Source: JACVRW01 sp963826165 (GTDB taxonomy: Bacteria > Actinomycetota > Thermoleophilia > Solirubrobacterales > Thermoleophilaceae). Taken from it: DNA of 64,000 bases. The stretch lies in assembly GCA_963826165.1 (NCBI GenBank), contig CAWGWC010000009.1:1-64000 (forward strand), given 5' to 3'. The translations under genes were made by a program, and so were the position numbers. A model generated the notes under the pieces. It did not search any database and was not told where the DNA came from. It saw only the letters and a list, made by a program, of their open reading frames with translations. This document shows, piece after piece, positions 40,439 through 48,569 of the stretch. Within the stretch, counting starts at the first letter, position 1, and each line of letters begins with the position of its first letter.

Positions 40439-41767
40439 TCACAAGGAAGGACGGAGCTTTACACGCAGGTTGTCGACCGCGCTGCGCACAGCCGCGTCGG
40501 TTTGAATGGCCGAGCTCACCCGGTTGACGGCGTGGATCACCGTGGTGTGGCTGCGGCCACCGATTCCGCGGCCGATCTCGGGCAGGCTGTGCTCGGTCAG
40601 CTCACGTGCCAGATACATCGCTATCTGTCGTGCGATGGCGACGGTGGGGGTGCGGTCGCGCTCGACGAGGGCTCGGGGTTCGACCCCGAACTCGGCGGCC
40701 GCGGCGTCCAGGATCTCGGTGATCCCGCAGGCGCCGGCAGCGGTCTCGGCGCCCAAGCGGCGCAGCACGTGACGTGCGAGCTCCGGCGTGGGCGGCTCTC
40801 CCCGGAGGGAGGCGTAGGCCACCACCCGGATCAGCGCGCCTTCGAGAGCTCGGACGCTGGTGTCGACCCGAGCGGCGATCTCGTTCATGACCTCGGCCGG
40901 CACCTCCACGCCGTCGAGCAGGGCGCGCTTGGCCAGGATGGCCCGTCGTACCTCCAGGCCGGGCGCCTCGAGTTCCACCACGAGGCCGGCACGAAACCGC
41001 TCGATCAGCCGGTTCTCGAGCCCGGTGACGTCCTCCGGGCTGCAGTCCGAGGTCATGACGAGCTGGCGGCCGGAGTCGAGCAGTGAGTTGAAGGTGTGGA
41101 AGAACTCTTCGCGGGTCTTCTCGCGCCCGGCGAGGAACTGGACGTCGTCGATCAACACGACGTCGGAGCTGCGGAAGCTCTCTTTGAAGCGCTCGGTGCG
41201 CCGTGCCCTGATCGCCTCCACGAACTCGCCGGTGAACTCCTCGATCGTGGCGTAGCGCACGCTGAGTCCCGACCCGTAGCGCAGCACGTAGTTGCCCACG
41301 GCGTGCAGGAGATGCGTCTTGCCTATGCCCGGCGAGCCGTGTAGGAAGAGCGGGTTGTAGGAGTGCGCCGGGAGCTCGGCTACGGCGAGCGCTGCCGCGT
41401 GGGCGAAGCGGTTCTCCGGGCCGATCACGAACTGCTCGAAGGTGTACTTGGGATTCAGGTGCCCGTCGTGGCCGGCGTCTCGCGAGGATGGACGCTCGAC
41501 CGGCGCGGCCGGCTCGCACCAGTCCGAGCCGACGATCTCGACGCTGGCGTGCTCGTGGAAGCGCTCAGCCGCCGCGCGGCGCAGAAGCGGGAGGTAGCGC
41601 TCTGTCACCGAGGTCCGGATGTGATCCGGCGCCCGCACGTAGAGGGTGCGGCTGTGCACGGCGGCCAGTTCGAGCGGCTCCAGCCAGATCTGAAACTTGA
41701 AGTCCGTGGTCTCACGGCGGAGCGTCTCGCGGATGTCGTCCCAGATCAGGTCGGGCGGTGCGGGCAA
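40439..41767 (-). CDS. dnaA: Chromosomal replication initiator DnaA
   Basis: 442 residues from TTG 41767 (LPAPPDLIWDDIRETLRRE), chosen because everything upstream in frame reads as low-quality sequence and crosses the rpmH promoter. Domain I is about 1-75 (FKFQIWLEPLELAAV), a short linker follows, then AAA+ with Walker A GSPGIGKTHLLHAVG and Walker B VVLIDDVQFLAG, and domain IV with LPEIGRGIGGRSHTTVIHAV, the box-binding signature. GAGGAGG lies 13 bases before TTG, a long spacing. It initiates replication. It is divergent from rpmH across 244 bases. Confidence 0.96.
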   Translation of the reverse strand: MPAPPDLIWDDIRETLRRETTDFKFQIWLEPLELAAVHSRTLYVRAPDHIRTSVTERYLPLLRRAAAERFHEHASVEIVGSDWCEPAAPVERPSSRDAGHDGHLNPKYTFEQFVIGPENRFAHAAALAVAELPAHSYNPLFLHGSPGIGKTHLLHAVGNYVLRYGSGLSVRYATIEEFTGEFVEAIRARRTERFKESFRSSDVVLIDDVQFLAGREKTREEFFHTFNSLLDSGRQLVMTSDCSPEDVTGLENRLIERFRAGLVVELEAPGLEVRRAILAKRALLDGVEVPAEVMNEIAARVDTSVRALEGALIRVVAYASLRGEPPTPELARHVLRRLGAETAAGACGITEILDAAAAEFGVEPRALVERDRTPTVAIARQIAMYLARELTEHSLPEIGRGIGGRSHTTVIHAVNRVSSAIQTDAAVRSAVDNLRVKLRPSL

Positions 41768-41862
41768 GGCGTGACGCGACCCTCCTCGGGGCCTCGGCGA
41801 ACGGGCTTCGTGCGGGGGAGGGACGAACGGTCTCGGATGACGCCGCTGCCCTCGGCGAGCCG

Positions 41863-41868
41863 AGTGTA
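41863..41868 (-). promoter_or_regulatory. Candidate dnaA -10 element TACACT
   Basis: On the minus strand TACACT would place the dnaA start site near 41856, giving a leader of about 89 bases. The surrounding GTGTACAC is palindromic. No good -35 is seen. Confidence 0.3.
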
Positions 41869-41956
41869 CACCCGGTTTCGGGGCCTCGCGCCGGTCTCTC
41901 GGCGTGGCCTCGCAAAACGCGAGAAAAGCGTCCGCGGCCGTCGCGACGGGTTGGTC

Positions 41957-41975
41957 TCGACAGGAAATCGACAGG
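41957..41975 (+). repeat. Direct repeat TCGACAGG, period 11, between dnaA and rpmH
   Basis: TCGACAGG occurs at 41957-41964 and 41968-41975. The 11-base period puts both on one face of the helix, as expected for a protein-binding array. The second copy (TCGACA) resembles a -35 for rpmH but is 21 bases from its -10. Confidence 0.4.
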
Positions 41976-41994
41976 TGCCCGCGCGCCCATCTTG

Positions 41995-42000
41995 TACCCT
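41995..42000 (+). promoter_or_regulatory. -10 element TACCCT of rpmH
   Basis: TACCCT ends 11 bases before ATG 42012, leaving a leader of only a few bases. It probably drives the rpmH-rnpA-yidD-yidC-jag-rsmG operon. Confidence 0.4.
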
Positions 42001-42011
42001 GACTGCTCCCG

Positions 42012-42146
42012 ATGAAGCGCACCTATCAGCCGAAGAAGCGCAAGCGAGCCCGCACCCACGGGTTCCGAGAGCGCATGTCCACGCGCGCGGGGCGCAAGCT
42101 GCTGAAGCGCCGCCGGGACAAGGGCCGCAAGCGGCTCACTCCCTAA
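42012..42146 (+). CDS. rpmH: 50S ribosomal protein L34 (bL34)
   Basis: 44 residues: MKRTYQPKKRKRARTHGF, then RMSTRAGRKLLKRRRDKGRKRL and TP. Length and the very basic composition are exactly those of L34. First gene of the rightward origin-proximal operon, six bases before rnpA. Confidence 0.98.
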   Translation: MKRTYQPKKRKRARTHGFRERMSTRAGRKLLKRRRDKGRKRLTP

Positions 42147-42152
42147 CCGGCC

Positions 42153-42539
42153 ATGGCCGACGGTGCGCGCCGAAAGCGCCGCAGGCTCTCGCGCAGCGGC
42201 GAGTTCGAGCGCGTGTACCGGGAAGGGCGCTCGCATGCGAGCCGCTACCTGGTGGTCTACGCCTTTCCGCGCGAAGGGGCCGGCGACGACGATCCGAGGC
42301 TGGGGATCTCGGTGGGGCGAAAGCTCGGCGGCGCGGTGGAGCGCAACCGGATCAAGCGCCTGCTGCGCGAGGCGTTCTGGGCCGCCGCCGGTGAGCTGAG
42401 GCCCGGCCACGACTTCGTGATCGTCGCCCGCGCGCCCGCGGGAGAGCTCGCCCGCTCGGGTGGCGAAGCGGCCATCGAGCACGAGCTGCGGTCCGTCCTC
42501 AAGGAGGCGGGCCTGGCCGGCTCCGAGCCCGCCTCGTGA
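42153..42539 (+). CDS. rnpA: Ribonuclease P protein component
   Basis: 128 residues from ATG 42153. The RNA-binding block GISVGRKLGGAVERNRIKRLLREAFW contains the RNR-type motif of RnpA, preceded by RLSRSGEFERVYREGRS. The protein assists the catalytic RNA in trimming tRNA 5' ends. Its stop overlaps the GTG of yidD (GTGA). Confidence 0.97.
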   Translation: MADGARRKRRRLSRSGEFERVYREGRSHASRYLVVYAFPREGAGDDDPRLGISVGRKLGGAVERNRIKRLLREAFWAAAGELRPGHDFVIVARAPAGELARSGGEAAIEHELRSVLKEAGLAGSEPAS

Positions 42540-42799
42540 GCGCCGTGGGCGGTGCGGTGCGGTCCGTGGTCACAGCGCCGGTGCGCTTCTACCAGCGCGC
42601 GATCTCTCCCGGGATTCCCTCGCGCTGCAAGTACTATCCGTCGTGCTCCGAGTACGCCGTGCAGTCCGTTCGCAGCTACGGTGTGTTCCGGGGAGTCGTG
42701 CTCGCTGCCTGGCGGTTGCTGCGCTGCAACCCCTGGAGTCACGGAGGGGTCGACTTCGTGGAGGACCAGAAGCTGTTTCGCCCACGCTCCCACGCCTAG
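42536..42799 (+). CDS. yidD: Membrane protein insertion efficiency factor YidD
   Basis: 87 residues from GTG 42536. The family core is complete: VRFYQRAISPGIPSRCKYYPSCSEYAVQSVRSYGVFRG then AWRLLRCNPWSHGG in pieces, with the Cys residues conserved. YidD helps YidC insert proteins in the inner membrane. yidC starts three bases after the stop. Confidence 0.97.
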   Translation: MSAVGGAVRSVVTAPVRFYQRAISPGIPSRCKYYPSCSEYAVQSVRSYGVFRGVVLAAWRLLRCNPWSHGGVDFVEDQKLFRPRSHA

Positions 42800-42802
42800 C
42801 CC

Positions 42803-43717
42803 ATGTTCATAGCCAACGTCCTTCAGCCGCTCATCGACGCCTGCGAATGGGTGCTCGAGTTCTGGCACGGCGTGATCGGCGACGGGGCGAACTCCTGGGG
42901 CTGGTCGATCATCCTGCTGACGTTCACCGTCCGCATCGTGATCCTGCCGCTGACCTTCAAGGGCGTGAAGTCGATGCAGCGGCTGCAGACGCTTCAGCCC
43001 GAGATCAAGAAGATCCAGGAGCGCTACAAGGACGACAAGCAGCGCCAGCAGCAGGAGGTCATGGCCTTCTACCAGTCGGAGAAGGTCAACCCGCTGGGCT
43101 CGTGTCTGCCGCTGCTGCTGCAGATCCCGTTCTTCATCTCGCTGTTCTACCTGCTGCGCTCGGACTCGTTCAAGGCGGACATCGCCGACAACCCGGGCTT
43201 CTTCCCGATCGACGACCTCGCGGCGAAGGTCGACGACCCGGTGCTGCTGGGCGTGCTCATCGTGCTCTATGTGGGCACCCAGCTGGCGGCCAGCCTCGTC
43301 ACGGCCATCAGCGCCGACCCCATGCAGCGCCGCATCATGCTCGCGCTGCCGTTCGTCTTCGTCATCTTCATCATCAACTTCGAGGCGGGGCTGATCCTCT
43401 ACTGGATCACCACCAACGTGTGGACGATCGGGCAGCAGCTGCTGGTGAAGAAGCTCTATCCCAAGCCGGTCCTCGACGCCGAGGCGGCGGAGGAGAAGGC
43501 CAAGGACAAACCCGCGCGCGGCAAGCCGACGCCCACGGTGGCGGCGGTGGCGGCCGAGACCGACGCGAAGGACGGCAAGACGGACGGGAAGAAGCAGGGC
43601 AAGAAGTCCCGCGCCGAGAAGGTGGCCGCCGGGGCCTCCGGGGGCAACGGCGGTCCGGCCAAGACACCGCCGCCGTCCCCGCGCAAGAAGAAGAAGCGCT
43701 CCGGGCGCCGGCGCTGA
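42803..43717 (+). CDS. yidC: Membrane protein insertase YidC (Oxa1 family)
   Basis: 304 residues with about five membrane segments. The helix LLTFTVRIVILPLTFKGVKS carries the conserved groove Arg; then QPEIKKIQERYKDDKQRQQQEVMAFY (coiled cytoplasmic hairpin) and NPLGSCLPLLLQIPFFISLFYLLR. The C-terminus is a long Lys/Arg-rich tail of about 75 residues, typical for ribosome contact in short Gram-positive-type YidC. No N-terminal lipobox is visible. Located between yidD and jag as usual. Confidence 0.96.
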   Translation: MFIANVLQPLIDACEWVLEFWHGVIGDGANSWGWSIILLTFTVRIVILPLTFKGVKSMQRLQTLQPEIKKIQERYKDDKQRQQQEVMAFYQSEKVNPLGSCLPLLLQIPFFISLFYLLRSDSFKADIADNPGFFPIDDLAAKVDDPVLLGVLIVLYVGTQLAASLVTAISADPMQRRIMLALPFVFVIFIINFEAGLILYWITTNVWTIGQQLLVKKLYPKPVLDAEAAEEKAKDKPARGKPTPTVAAVAAETDAKDGKTDGKKQGKKSRAEKVAAGASGGNGGPAKTPPPSPRKKKKRSGRRR

Positions 43718-43722
43718 GCGCT

Positions 43723-44409
43723 ATGTCCGTAGGCGAGGAACCGCGCCCCGAGGAGTCGGTCGCCGAAGCCGAGGGCGAGAGCCTGGGCGAGGCCAAGTGG
43801 GCGGCGGTCAAGGCTCTCGAGCCGCGTTTTCCCGGGCTCGAGGCCGAGTCCGTGCGGTTCGAGGTGACCGCGGAGCCCGAGGCGGGCACGCCGGCGCGAG
43901 TGCGGGCCGAGGTCGACCTCGAGAGTTGGCGCGAGGCGGCCGGCCGCATACCCGAGGAGCCGGTGGAGCGGGTGCGGGCGATGGTGTCCCGCGTGGTCAA
44001 CGCGCTGGGGCTGAGGGCAACGGTCGACATCAGCGAGAGCGAGGATGAGATCCGCGCGACGGTCAACGGGGATGACCTGGGACTGCTGATCGGCAAGCAC
44101 GGGTCCACCATCGACGCCCTCCAACACCTCGCCTTCCGGGCCGCCTTCACCGGCGCCGGGGAGCGCAAGCAGGTGACCGTGGACGCCGCCGGCTACCGCG
44201 AGCGCCGCGAGGCGGCGCTCCACCGCATGGCGGACCGCGCCTCTGCTGAGGCCCTGCAGTACGGCCGCCCGGTCGAGCTCGAGCCCATGCGGGCCATGGA
44301 GCGCAGGATCGTGCACACCTACCTGGGCGAGCGCGACGACGTCGAGACCCACAGCGAGGGCGACGAGCCCGACCGGCGCCTGGTGGTCTCGCCGAGCCGG
44401 CCGCTCTGA
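43723..44409 (+). CDS. jag: KH/R3H RNA-binding protein (Jag/KhpB)
   Basis: 228 residues from ATG 43723, six bases after yidC. An acidic leader is followed by a Jag-N-like region, a KH domain with LIGKHGSTIDALQHLA, and an R3H domain with MERRIVHTYLGERDDVETHSEGDEPDRRLVV. KhpB proteins bind RNA and affect cell elongation and division. The reading frame ends in RPL with the TGA overlapping a CTG that opens rsmG. Confidence 0.93.
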   Translation: MSVGEEPRPEESVAEAEGESLGEAKWAAVKALEPRFPGLEAESVRFEVTAEPEAGTPARVRAEVDLESWREAAGRIPEEPVERVRAMVSRVVNALGLRATVDISESEDEIRATVNGDDLGLLIGKHGSTIDALQHLAFRAAFTGAGERKQVTVDAAGYRERREAALHRMADRASAEALQYGRPVELEPMRAMERRIVHTYLGERDDVETHSEGDEPDRRLVVSPSRPL

Positions 44410-45128
44410 GCGGCTGGCGTGAGACGCTCGCTGCGCTGAGCGCGCGCTACGGGTTGCCCGAGGGCGCCGAGGCGCAGCTCGGCCGCCTGCTGGACGCGCT
44501 GGCCGCCGAGCCCGATCCCCACACGACCGCCGGCGCGCAGGATGACGCGGTCGAGGTGCACGTGGCCGATTCACTCAGCGGGCTGGAGGTCACGGAGCTC
44601 CGGGCGGCGGGACGGGTGGCCGACCTCGGATCGGGCCCGGGCTTTCCCGGCCTCGTGCTGGCGGTGGCCAACCCTCGCGCGCGGATGGACCTGATCGAGT
44701 CGACGGGCCGCAAGACCGCCGTGGCCGCCCGGCTGCTCGAGGCGGCGCAGATCACGAACGCGCGCGCGATCACCGCGAGGGCGGAGGAGTGGGGGGCGGT
44801 GCTGCCGGCGCTCGGTGGTGGGGCCGGGGTCTACGACGCCGTGACGGCGCGGGCGGTGGCTTCGCTGGCCGTGTTGGTGGAGTACGCGGCGCCGCTGTTG
44901 AGGGCCGGCGGCGTGCTGGTGGCCTGGAAGGGGGCGCGGAATGCTGCCGAGGAGGCCGGCGGCGCGGTTGCGGCCGAGCACCTGCGGATGGCAGTGAAAG
45001 GGGTGGAACGCGTGGCGCCGTTCGAGGGCGCGCGGGATCGGCATCTGCACGTGTTCGAGAAGGTGGGGCCCACGCCCGACGGCTTCCCGCGGCGCCCCGG
45101 CATGGCGAAGAAGAGGCCGTTGCCCTGA
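44406..45128 (+). CDS. rsmG: 16S rRNA (guanine527-N7)-methyltransferase, CTG start proposed
   Basis: 240 residues from CTG 44406, which forms CTGA with the jag stop; the 16 codons before TTG 44454 (LSGWRETLAALSARYG) continue the helical N-terminus expected in RsmG. SAM-binding motif VADLGSGPGFPGLVLA and LIESTGRKTAVAARLL are present, followed by DAVTARAVASLAVLVEYAAPLL and GGVLVAWKG. The enzyme methylates G527 in the 530 loop; its loss gives low-level streptomycin resistance in other species. No ribosome-binding site precedes CTG, so coupling would be needed. Confidence 0.88.
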   Translation: MSGWRETLAALSARYGLPEGAEAQLGRLLDALAAEPDPHTTAGAQDDAVEVHVADSLSGLEVTELRAAGRVADLGSGPGFPGLVLAVANPRARMDLIESTGRKTAVAARLLEAAQITNARAITARAEEWGAVLPALGGGAGVYDAVTARAVASLAVLVEYAAPLLRAGGVLVAWKGARNAAEEAGGAVAAEHLRMAVKGVERVAPFEGARDRHLHVFEKVGPTPDGFPRRPGMAKKRPLP

Positions 45129-45190
45129 AGGGTTCACACCCGAACCGTCGAACCCCGTTCCCAGGGCCTCATTCCGACCGGCCCTCCACG

Positions 45191-45196
45191 TAGCTT
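45191..45196 (+). promoter_or_regulatory. -10 element TAGCTT of parA
   Basis: TAGCTT ends 9 bases before ATG 45206, fitting TANNNT and a near-leaderless parA message. Confidence 0.4.
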
Positions 45197-45205
45197 CAAC
45201 CTCCG

Positions 45206-45964
45206 ATGGGCAGCGTGCTCGCCATTGCCAACCAGAAGGGCGGGGTGGGCAAGACCACCACCGCCGTCAACCTGGCCGCCAGCATCGCCGACGGCGGCTA
45301 CCCCACGCTGCTCGTGGACCTGGATCCGCAGTGCAACGCCACCGTCGCGCTCGGGCTGCCGAAGGACGGCGCCCCCAACGTGTACGACTGCCTCTCCGGC
45401 GACCTCACCCTCGACGCCGCGGCCGCCCCCAGCGCCGTGGAGCACCTCGACGTGGTTCCGTCCACACCCGAACTGGCGGGCGCCAACGTCGAGCTGCCGC
45501 GCATCCCCGGGTCGGAGACGATCCTTCGCGACCGGGTGGGCGAGGTGCGCGAGCGCTACCTGTTCACGCTGTTCGACTGCCCGCCGTCGCTCGGCCCGCT
45601 CACCGTCAATGCCCTGGTGGCCGCCGACAGGGTCATCGTGCCGGTCCAGACCGAGTACTTCGCGCTCGAGGGGCTGGCGCAGCTGCTGGACACCCTGTCG
45701 CTCATCCGCCGGGAGCTGAACCCGCGGCTGACCGTGGCCGGAATGATCCTGACCATGCACGACGGCCGCACCCGGCTGGCGCGTGACGTCGAGCGCGAGG
45801 TGCGCGAGCATTTCCCCGAGCTCGTCTTCGACACGGTGGTCCCACGCAACGTGCGTCTCGGGGAGGCACCGAGCTTCGGGCTGCCCGTGCTCCAGCACGC
45901 TCCCCGCAGCGCCGGCTCCGCCGCCTATCTCAAGCTGGCCAAGGAGGTGGCCGCGCGTGGCTGA
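45206..45964 (+). CDS. parA: Chromosome-partitioning ATPase ParA (Soj family)
   Basis: 252 residues. Deviant Walker A KGGVGKTT (about 11-18), Walker A' LVDLDPQCNAT and LFDCPPSLGPLTVNALVAAD are characteristic of ParA/Soj. It binds DNA non-specifically as a dimer and moves ParB-origin complexes. The end overlaps parB by eight bases. Confidence 0.96.
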   Translation: MGSVLAIANQKGGVGKTTTAVNLAASIADGGYPTLLVDLDPQCNATVALGLPKDGAPNVYDCLSGDLTLDAAAAPSAVEHLDVVPSTPELAGANVELPRIPGSETILRDRVGEVRERYLFTLFDCPPSLGPLTVNALVAADRVIVPVQTEYFALEGLAQLLDTLSLIRRELNPRLTVAGMILTMHDGRTRLARDVEREVREHFPELVFDTVVPRNVRLGEAPSFGLPVLQHAPRSAGSAAYLKLAKEVAARG

Positions 45965-46841
45965 GCCGCGCCGGGGCATGGGCCGGGGGCTGGCCGCGAT
46001 CCTGCCGCGCTCCGGAGACGGCGAAGAGGGCCTCCGGGAGCTGCCGCTAGAGCTCGTCAAGCCCAACCCACAACAGCCGCGACGCAGCTTCGACGAGACG
46101 GCGCTGGCCGAGCTGGCGGAGTCGATCCGAGCGCGCGGGCTGCTGCAGCCGATCGTGGCGCGACCACTGCCCGGCGGGGAGTACGAGCTGCTGGCGGGCG
46201 AGCGGCGGCTGCGCGCCGCGCGTCTCGCGGACCTGGAGACGATCCCGGCGATGGTCCGGCCGGCGGGCGACTCCGACCGTCTGGATCTCGCCCTCGCGGA
46301 GAACATGGCCCGGGTCGACCTCAACGCGGTCGAGGAGGCGCGTGCCTGCGCGCTGCTGGTCGACGATCTCGGTCTCACCAAGGAGGAGGTTGGGCGCCGG
46401 GTGGGACGCAGCCGTGTGGCCATTTCGAACCTGATCCGCCTGCTTGAGCTGCCCGAAGAGGCGCTCGAGCTGATCGAGGGCGGGGCGCTCAGCGAGGGCC
46501 ACGGACGAGCGATCCTCACCTGCAAGGACCACGCGCTGCGCCGCCGTCTGGCCTTTGACGCGCGCGACCAGGCCTGGTCGGTTCGGGAGACCGAGCGCCG
46601 CGCGCGCGAGGCACAGTCCACCGGGAAGCGGCCGGCGAGTGAGCCGCGCGCGGTCGTCCACCCCGACCTCCAGGAGGCGCTGGCCGCCGCTGAGGACACG
46701 CTGTCGGCCGCCCTCGGCTACGAGGTGCGGGTGCGCGCGCGCGGCGAGCGCTGCCGGGCCGAGATCGACTTCGACACGCCGGCTGACGCCGTGCAGCTGG
46801 CCGAGCGCATGATGGCTCGCAGGCTTCCCCGCGCGGCCTAG
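45957..46841 (+). CDS. parB: Chromosome-partitioning protein ParB (CTPase fold)
   Basis: 294 residues from GTG 45957 (MAEPRRGMGRGLAAILPR), the usual N-terminus. The CTP/parS-binding part has LVKPNPQQPRRSFDE, LLQPIVARP, YELLAGERRLRAARLA and ENMARVDLNAVEEARAC; the HTH is LTKEEVGRRVGRSRVAISNLIRLL. It slides from parS as a clamp and recruits ParA and SMC. The parS-like site in dnaN is 5 kb away. Confidence 0.96.
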   Translation: MAEPRRGMGRGLAAILPRSGDGEEGLRELPLELVKPNPQQPRRSFDETALAELAESIRARGLLQPIVARPLPGGEYELLAGERRLRAARLADLETIPAMVRPAGDSDRLDLALAENMARVDLNAVEEARACALLVDDLGLTKEEVGRRVGRSRVAISNLIRLLELPEEALELIEGGALSEGHGRAILTCKDHALRRRLAFDARDQAWSVRETERRAREAQSTGKRPASEPRAVVHPDLQEALAAAEDTLSAALGYEVRVRARGERCRAEIDFDTPADAVQLAERMMARRLPRAA

Positions 46842-46862
46842 AACCGGCCCGTCACACGACGC

Positions 46863-46868
46863 TACAAT
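46863..46868 (+). promoter_or_regulatory. -10 element TACAAT of tRNA-Ile
   Basis: TACAAT (5 of 6 to TATAAT) lies 33 bases before the mature tRNA 5' end. No clear -35 at 17 bases. Confidence 0.45.
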
Positions 46869-46901
46869 CGGCGCTTCGCCCGCCTCTCGGGGGCGGCGTG
46901 A

Positions 46902-46975
46902 GGGCGATTAGCTCAGCCGGTTAGAGCGCGTCTCTGATAAGGACGAGGTCCCTGGTTCGAGTCCAGGATCGCCCA
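46902..46975 (+). tRNA. tRNA-Ile (anticodon GAT)
   Basis: A full cloverleaf folds by hand: acceptor GGGCGAT with ATCGCCC and discriminator A, D arm GCTC/GAGC, anticodon arm CGTCT/GGACG around CTGATAA (GAT at 46936-46938), and T arm CCTGG/CCAGG around TTCGAGT. CCA is not encoded. It reads AUC and AUU isoleucine codons. Confidence 0.97.
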
Positions 46976-47045
46976 TGCCGGAGCCTCCTTCGACGGGGGC
47001 TTGATCGTCACTCGGGGGGCCCGGGTCCCCGCTTCACGGCGGGAC

Positions 47046-47051
47046 TAGACT
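47046..47051 (+). promoter_or_regulatory. -10 element TAGACT of the bifunctional nuclease gene
   Basis: TAGACT ends 10 bases before ATG 47062. The same hexamer precedes hemB at 58030. Probable short or absent leader. Confidence 0.4.
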
Positions 47052-47061
47052 GTCGGAAGCC

Positions 47062-47589
47062 ATGCAGGAAATGGTCATTTACGGCGTGAGCTTCGACATG
47101 GTCGGCAAGCAGCCGATCGTGCTTCTGAAGACCCGGGACGGCAACAAGTTCCTTCCCATTTGGATCGGGCATCCCGAGGCTGCCGCCATTCTGATGAAGC
47201 TCCAGGGCGCAAACACTCCGCGTCCGATGACCCATGACCTGATCTCGGAGATGCTGTCCGAGCTCGAGGTGTCCTGCTCCCGGGTGGCGGTGACCGAGCT
47301 GCGCGAGAACACCTTCTACGCGGAGGTGACCCTCCAGCTCAACGGCCGCGAGATCCCGATCGATTCGCGCCCGTCCGACGCTCTCGCGCTCGCTGTGCGC
47401 ACCGGCGCGCCGATCTTCGCCGCGGAGGACGTGATCTCCGAGTCGGCGATCGAGTTCGAGCACGAGGTGGAGGACACCGAGGAGGTCGTCGAGAAGTTCA
47501 AGGACTTCCTCGACAACGTCACGCCCGAGGACTTCGCCGGCGGTGACGAGCCCGAGGCGGAAGAGGGCGAAGAGGAGAGCAGGTCCTAG
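47062..47589 (+). CDS. Bifunctional nuclease family protein (DUF151)
   Basis: 175 residues. The BFN domain is recognised by VIYGVSFDMVGKQPIVLLKTRDG, LPIWIGHPEAAAI and RPMTHDLI, then FYAEVTLQLNG and IDSRPSDALALAVRTGAPIF. Plant and Thermotoga relatives degrade RNA and DNA; catalytic residues are not certain. A strongly acidic C-terminal tail (EAEEGEEE) follows. Free-standing gene between tRNA-Ile and a convergent ddl, separated by a bidirectional terminator. Confidence 0.93.
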   Translation: MQEMVIYGVSFDMVGKQPIVLLKTRDGNKFLPIWIGHPEAAAILMKLQGANTPRPMTHDLISEMLSELEVSCSRVAVTELRENTFYAEVTLQLNGREIPIDSRPSDALALAVRTGAPIFAAEDVISESAIEFEHEVEDTEEVVEKFKDFLDNVTPEDFAGGDEPEAEEGEEESRS

Positions 47590-47594
47590 GCGAA

Positions 47595-47615
47595 GCAGCC
47601 GGCTCTCCCGGCTGC
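47595..47615. terminator. Bidirectional terminator between convergent genes
   Basis: GCAGCCGG and CCGGCTGC form eight perfect pairs with a CTCTC loop. A T-rich stretch (ATTTTC) follows at about 47624 on the plus strand. It can end both transcripts. Confidence 0.65.
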
Positions 47616-47630
47616 GCACGATCCATTTTC

Positions 47631-48569
47631 CTAGACCGGCTGGCGTTCCAGGGCCAGATCGAGGATCCGGCCCACCAGCGAGTCGAATGAGATGCCCGCC
47701 GCCTCCGCGGCCTGGGGCAGCAGGCTGGTCTCCGTCAGGCCGGGGATGGGGTTGACCTCGAGCACGGTCAGCTCGTCCGCCGCGTCGAGCATGAGGTCCA
47801 CGCGCGCGAAGGATGAGCAGCCCATCAGGCGGTAGGTGGCCAGGGCCAGTGCGTGGGCGGACTCGGTCACACCCGCGGGCAGCTCCGCGGGGCAGACGAA
47901 GTCCGTGCGGCCGATCTCGTAGCGGGCCTCGAAGTCGTAGAACTCGTCGTCGCGAGGCACGGCCTCCACGACCGGGAGGGCCTCGCCGTCGAGGACCGAC
48001 ACGGCCAGGTCGCGACCGTCCACGTGGCGCTCGAGCAGGACGCGCGAGTCGTAGGAGAAGGCAGCCACCAGCGCCGACGGCACGGCGGCCGCGCTGCGCG
48101 CAAAGCGGATGCCGAGCGCCGATCCCTGCGACGAGGGCTTGACCACGATCGGGAAATCGAGGCGCTCCTCGATCGCCGTGAGCGCGTCGGCTGCGCCCAG
48201 CTCCCGGAACGCCGTCTCGGAGAAGGAGAAGAACTCCGGGGTCGGCAGCCCCGCCTCCAGCATCAGATGCTTGGCCAGGACCTTGTCCACCGATCGGGCA
48301 CAGGCCAGCACTCCCGAGCCGGTGTAGGGCACGCCGAGGATCTCGAGCAGCTCCTGAACGGTTCCGTCCTCGCCGTCGCGCCCGTGCATGGCAATGAACG
48401 CGGCATCGGGGGCCGCGTCGCGAAGCCGCTTCATGAGATCCGCGCCGACGTCGATGGCCACGACGTCGTGCCCCAGCCGCCCGAGCGCGTCCTCCACCCG
48501 CGCCCCGGACCGCAGCGAGACCTGGCGCTCGAGCGAGCGGCCTCCCTTCAGCACCGCGACCCGCGTCAA
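47631..48569 (-). CDS. ddl: D-alanine--D-alanine ligase (second copy)
   Basis: 312 residues from TTG 48569; TTGA overlaps the aminotransferase stop. RVAVLKGGRSLERQVSLRSG, VVKPSSQGSALGIR, FYDFEARYEIGRTDF (omega-loop Tyr type) and RVDLML with VLEVNPIPGLTETSLLPQAA place it in the DdlB-like subgroup, different from the division-cluster copy (NTIPGFTSTS type). It makes D-Ala-D-Ala or possibly another D-amino-acid ester or amide. The linked aminotransferase could supply a partner amino acid, which is inference. Confidence 0.88.
   Translation of the reverse strand: MTRVAVLKGGRSLERQVSLRSGARVEDALGRLGHDVVAIDVGADLMKRLRDAAPDAAFIAMHGRDGEDGTVQELLEILGVPYTGSGVLACARSVDKVLAKHLMLEAGLPTPEFFSFSETAFRELGAADALTAIEERLDFPIVVKPSSQGSALGIRFARSAAAVPSALVAAFSYDSRVLLERHVDGRDLAVSVLDGEALPVVEAVPRDDEFYDFEARYEIGRTDFVCPAELPAGVTESAHALALATYRLMGCSSFARVDLMLDAADELTVLEVNPIPGLTETSLLPQAAEAAGISFDSLVGRILDLALERQPV

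Noticed and set aside
41768..42022. Longer dnaA start at 42022
   Set aside because: The extra 85 codons cross the rpmH promoter and start, have poor composition and no family match; TTG 41767 fits the DnaA N-terminus.
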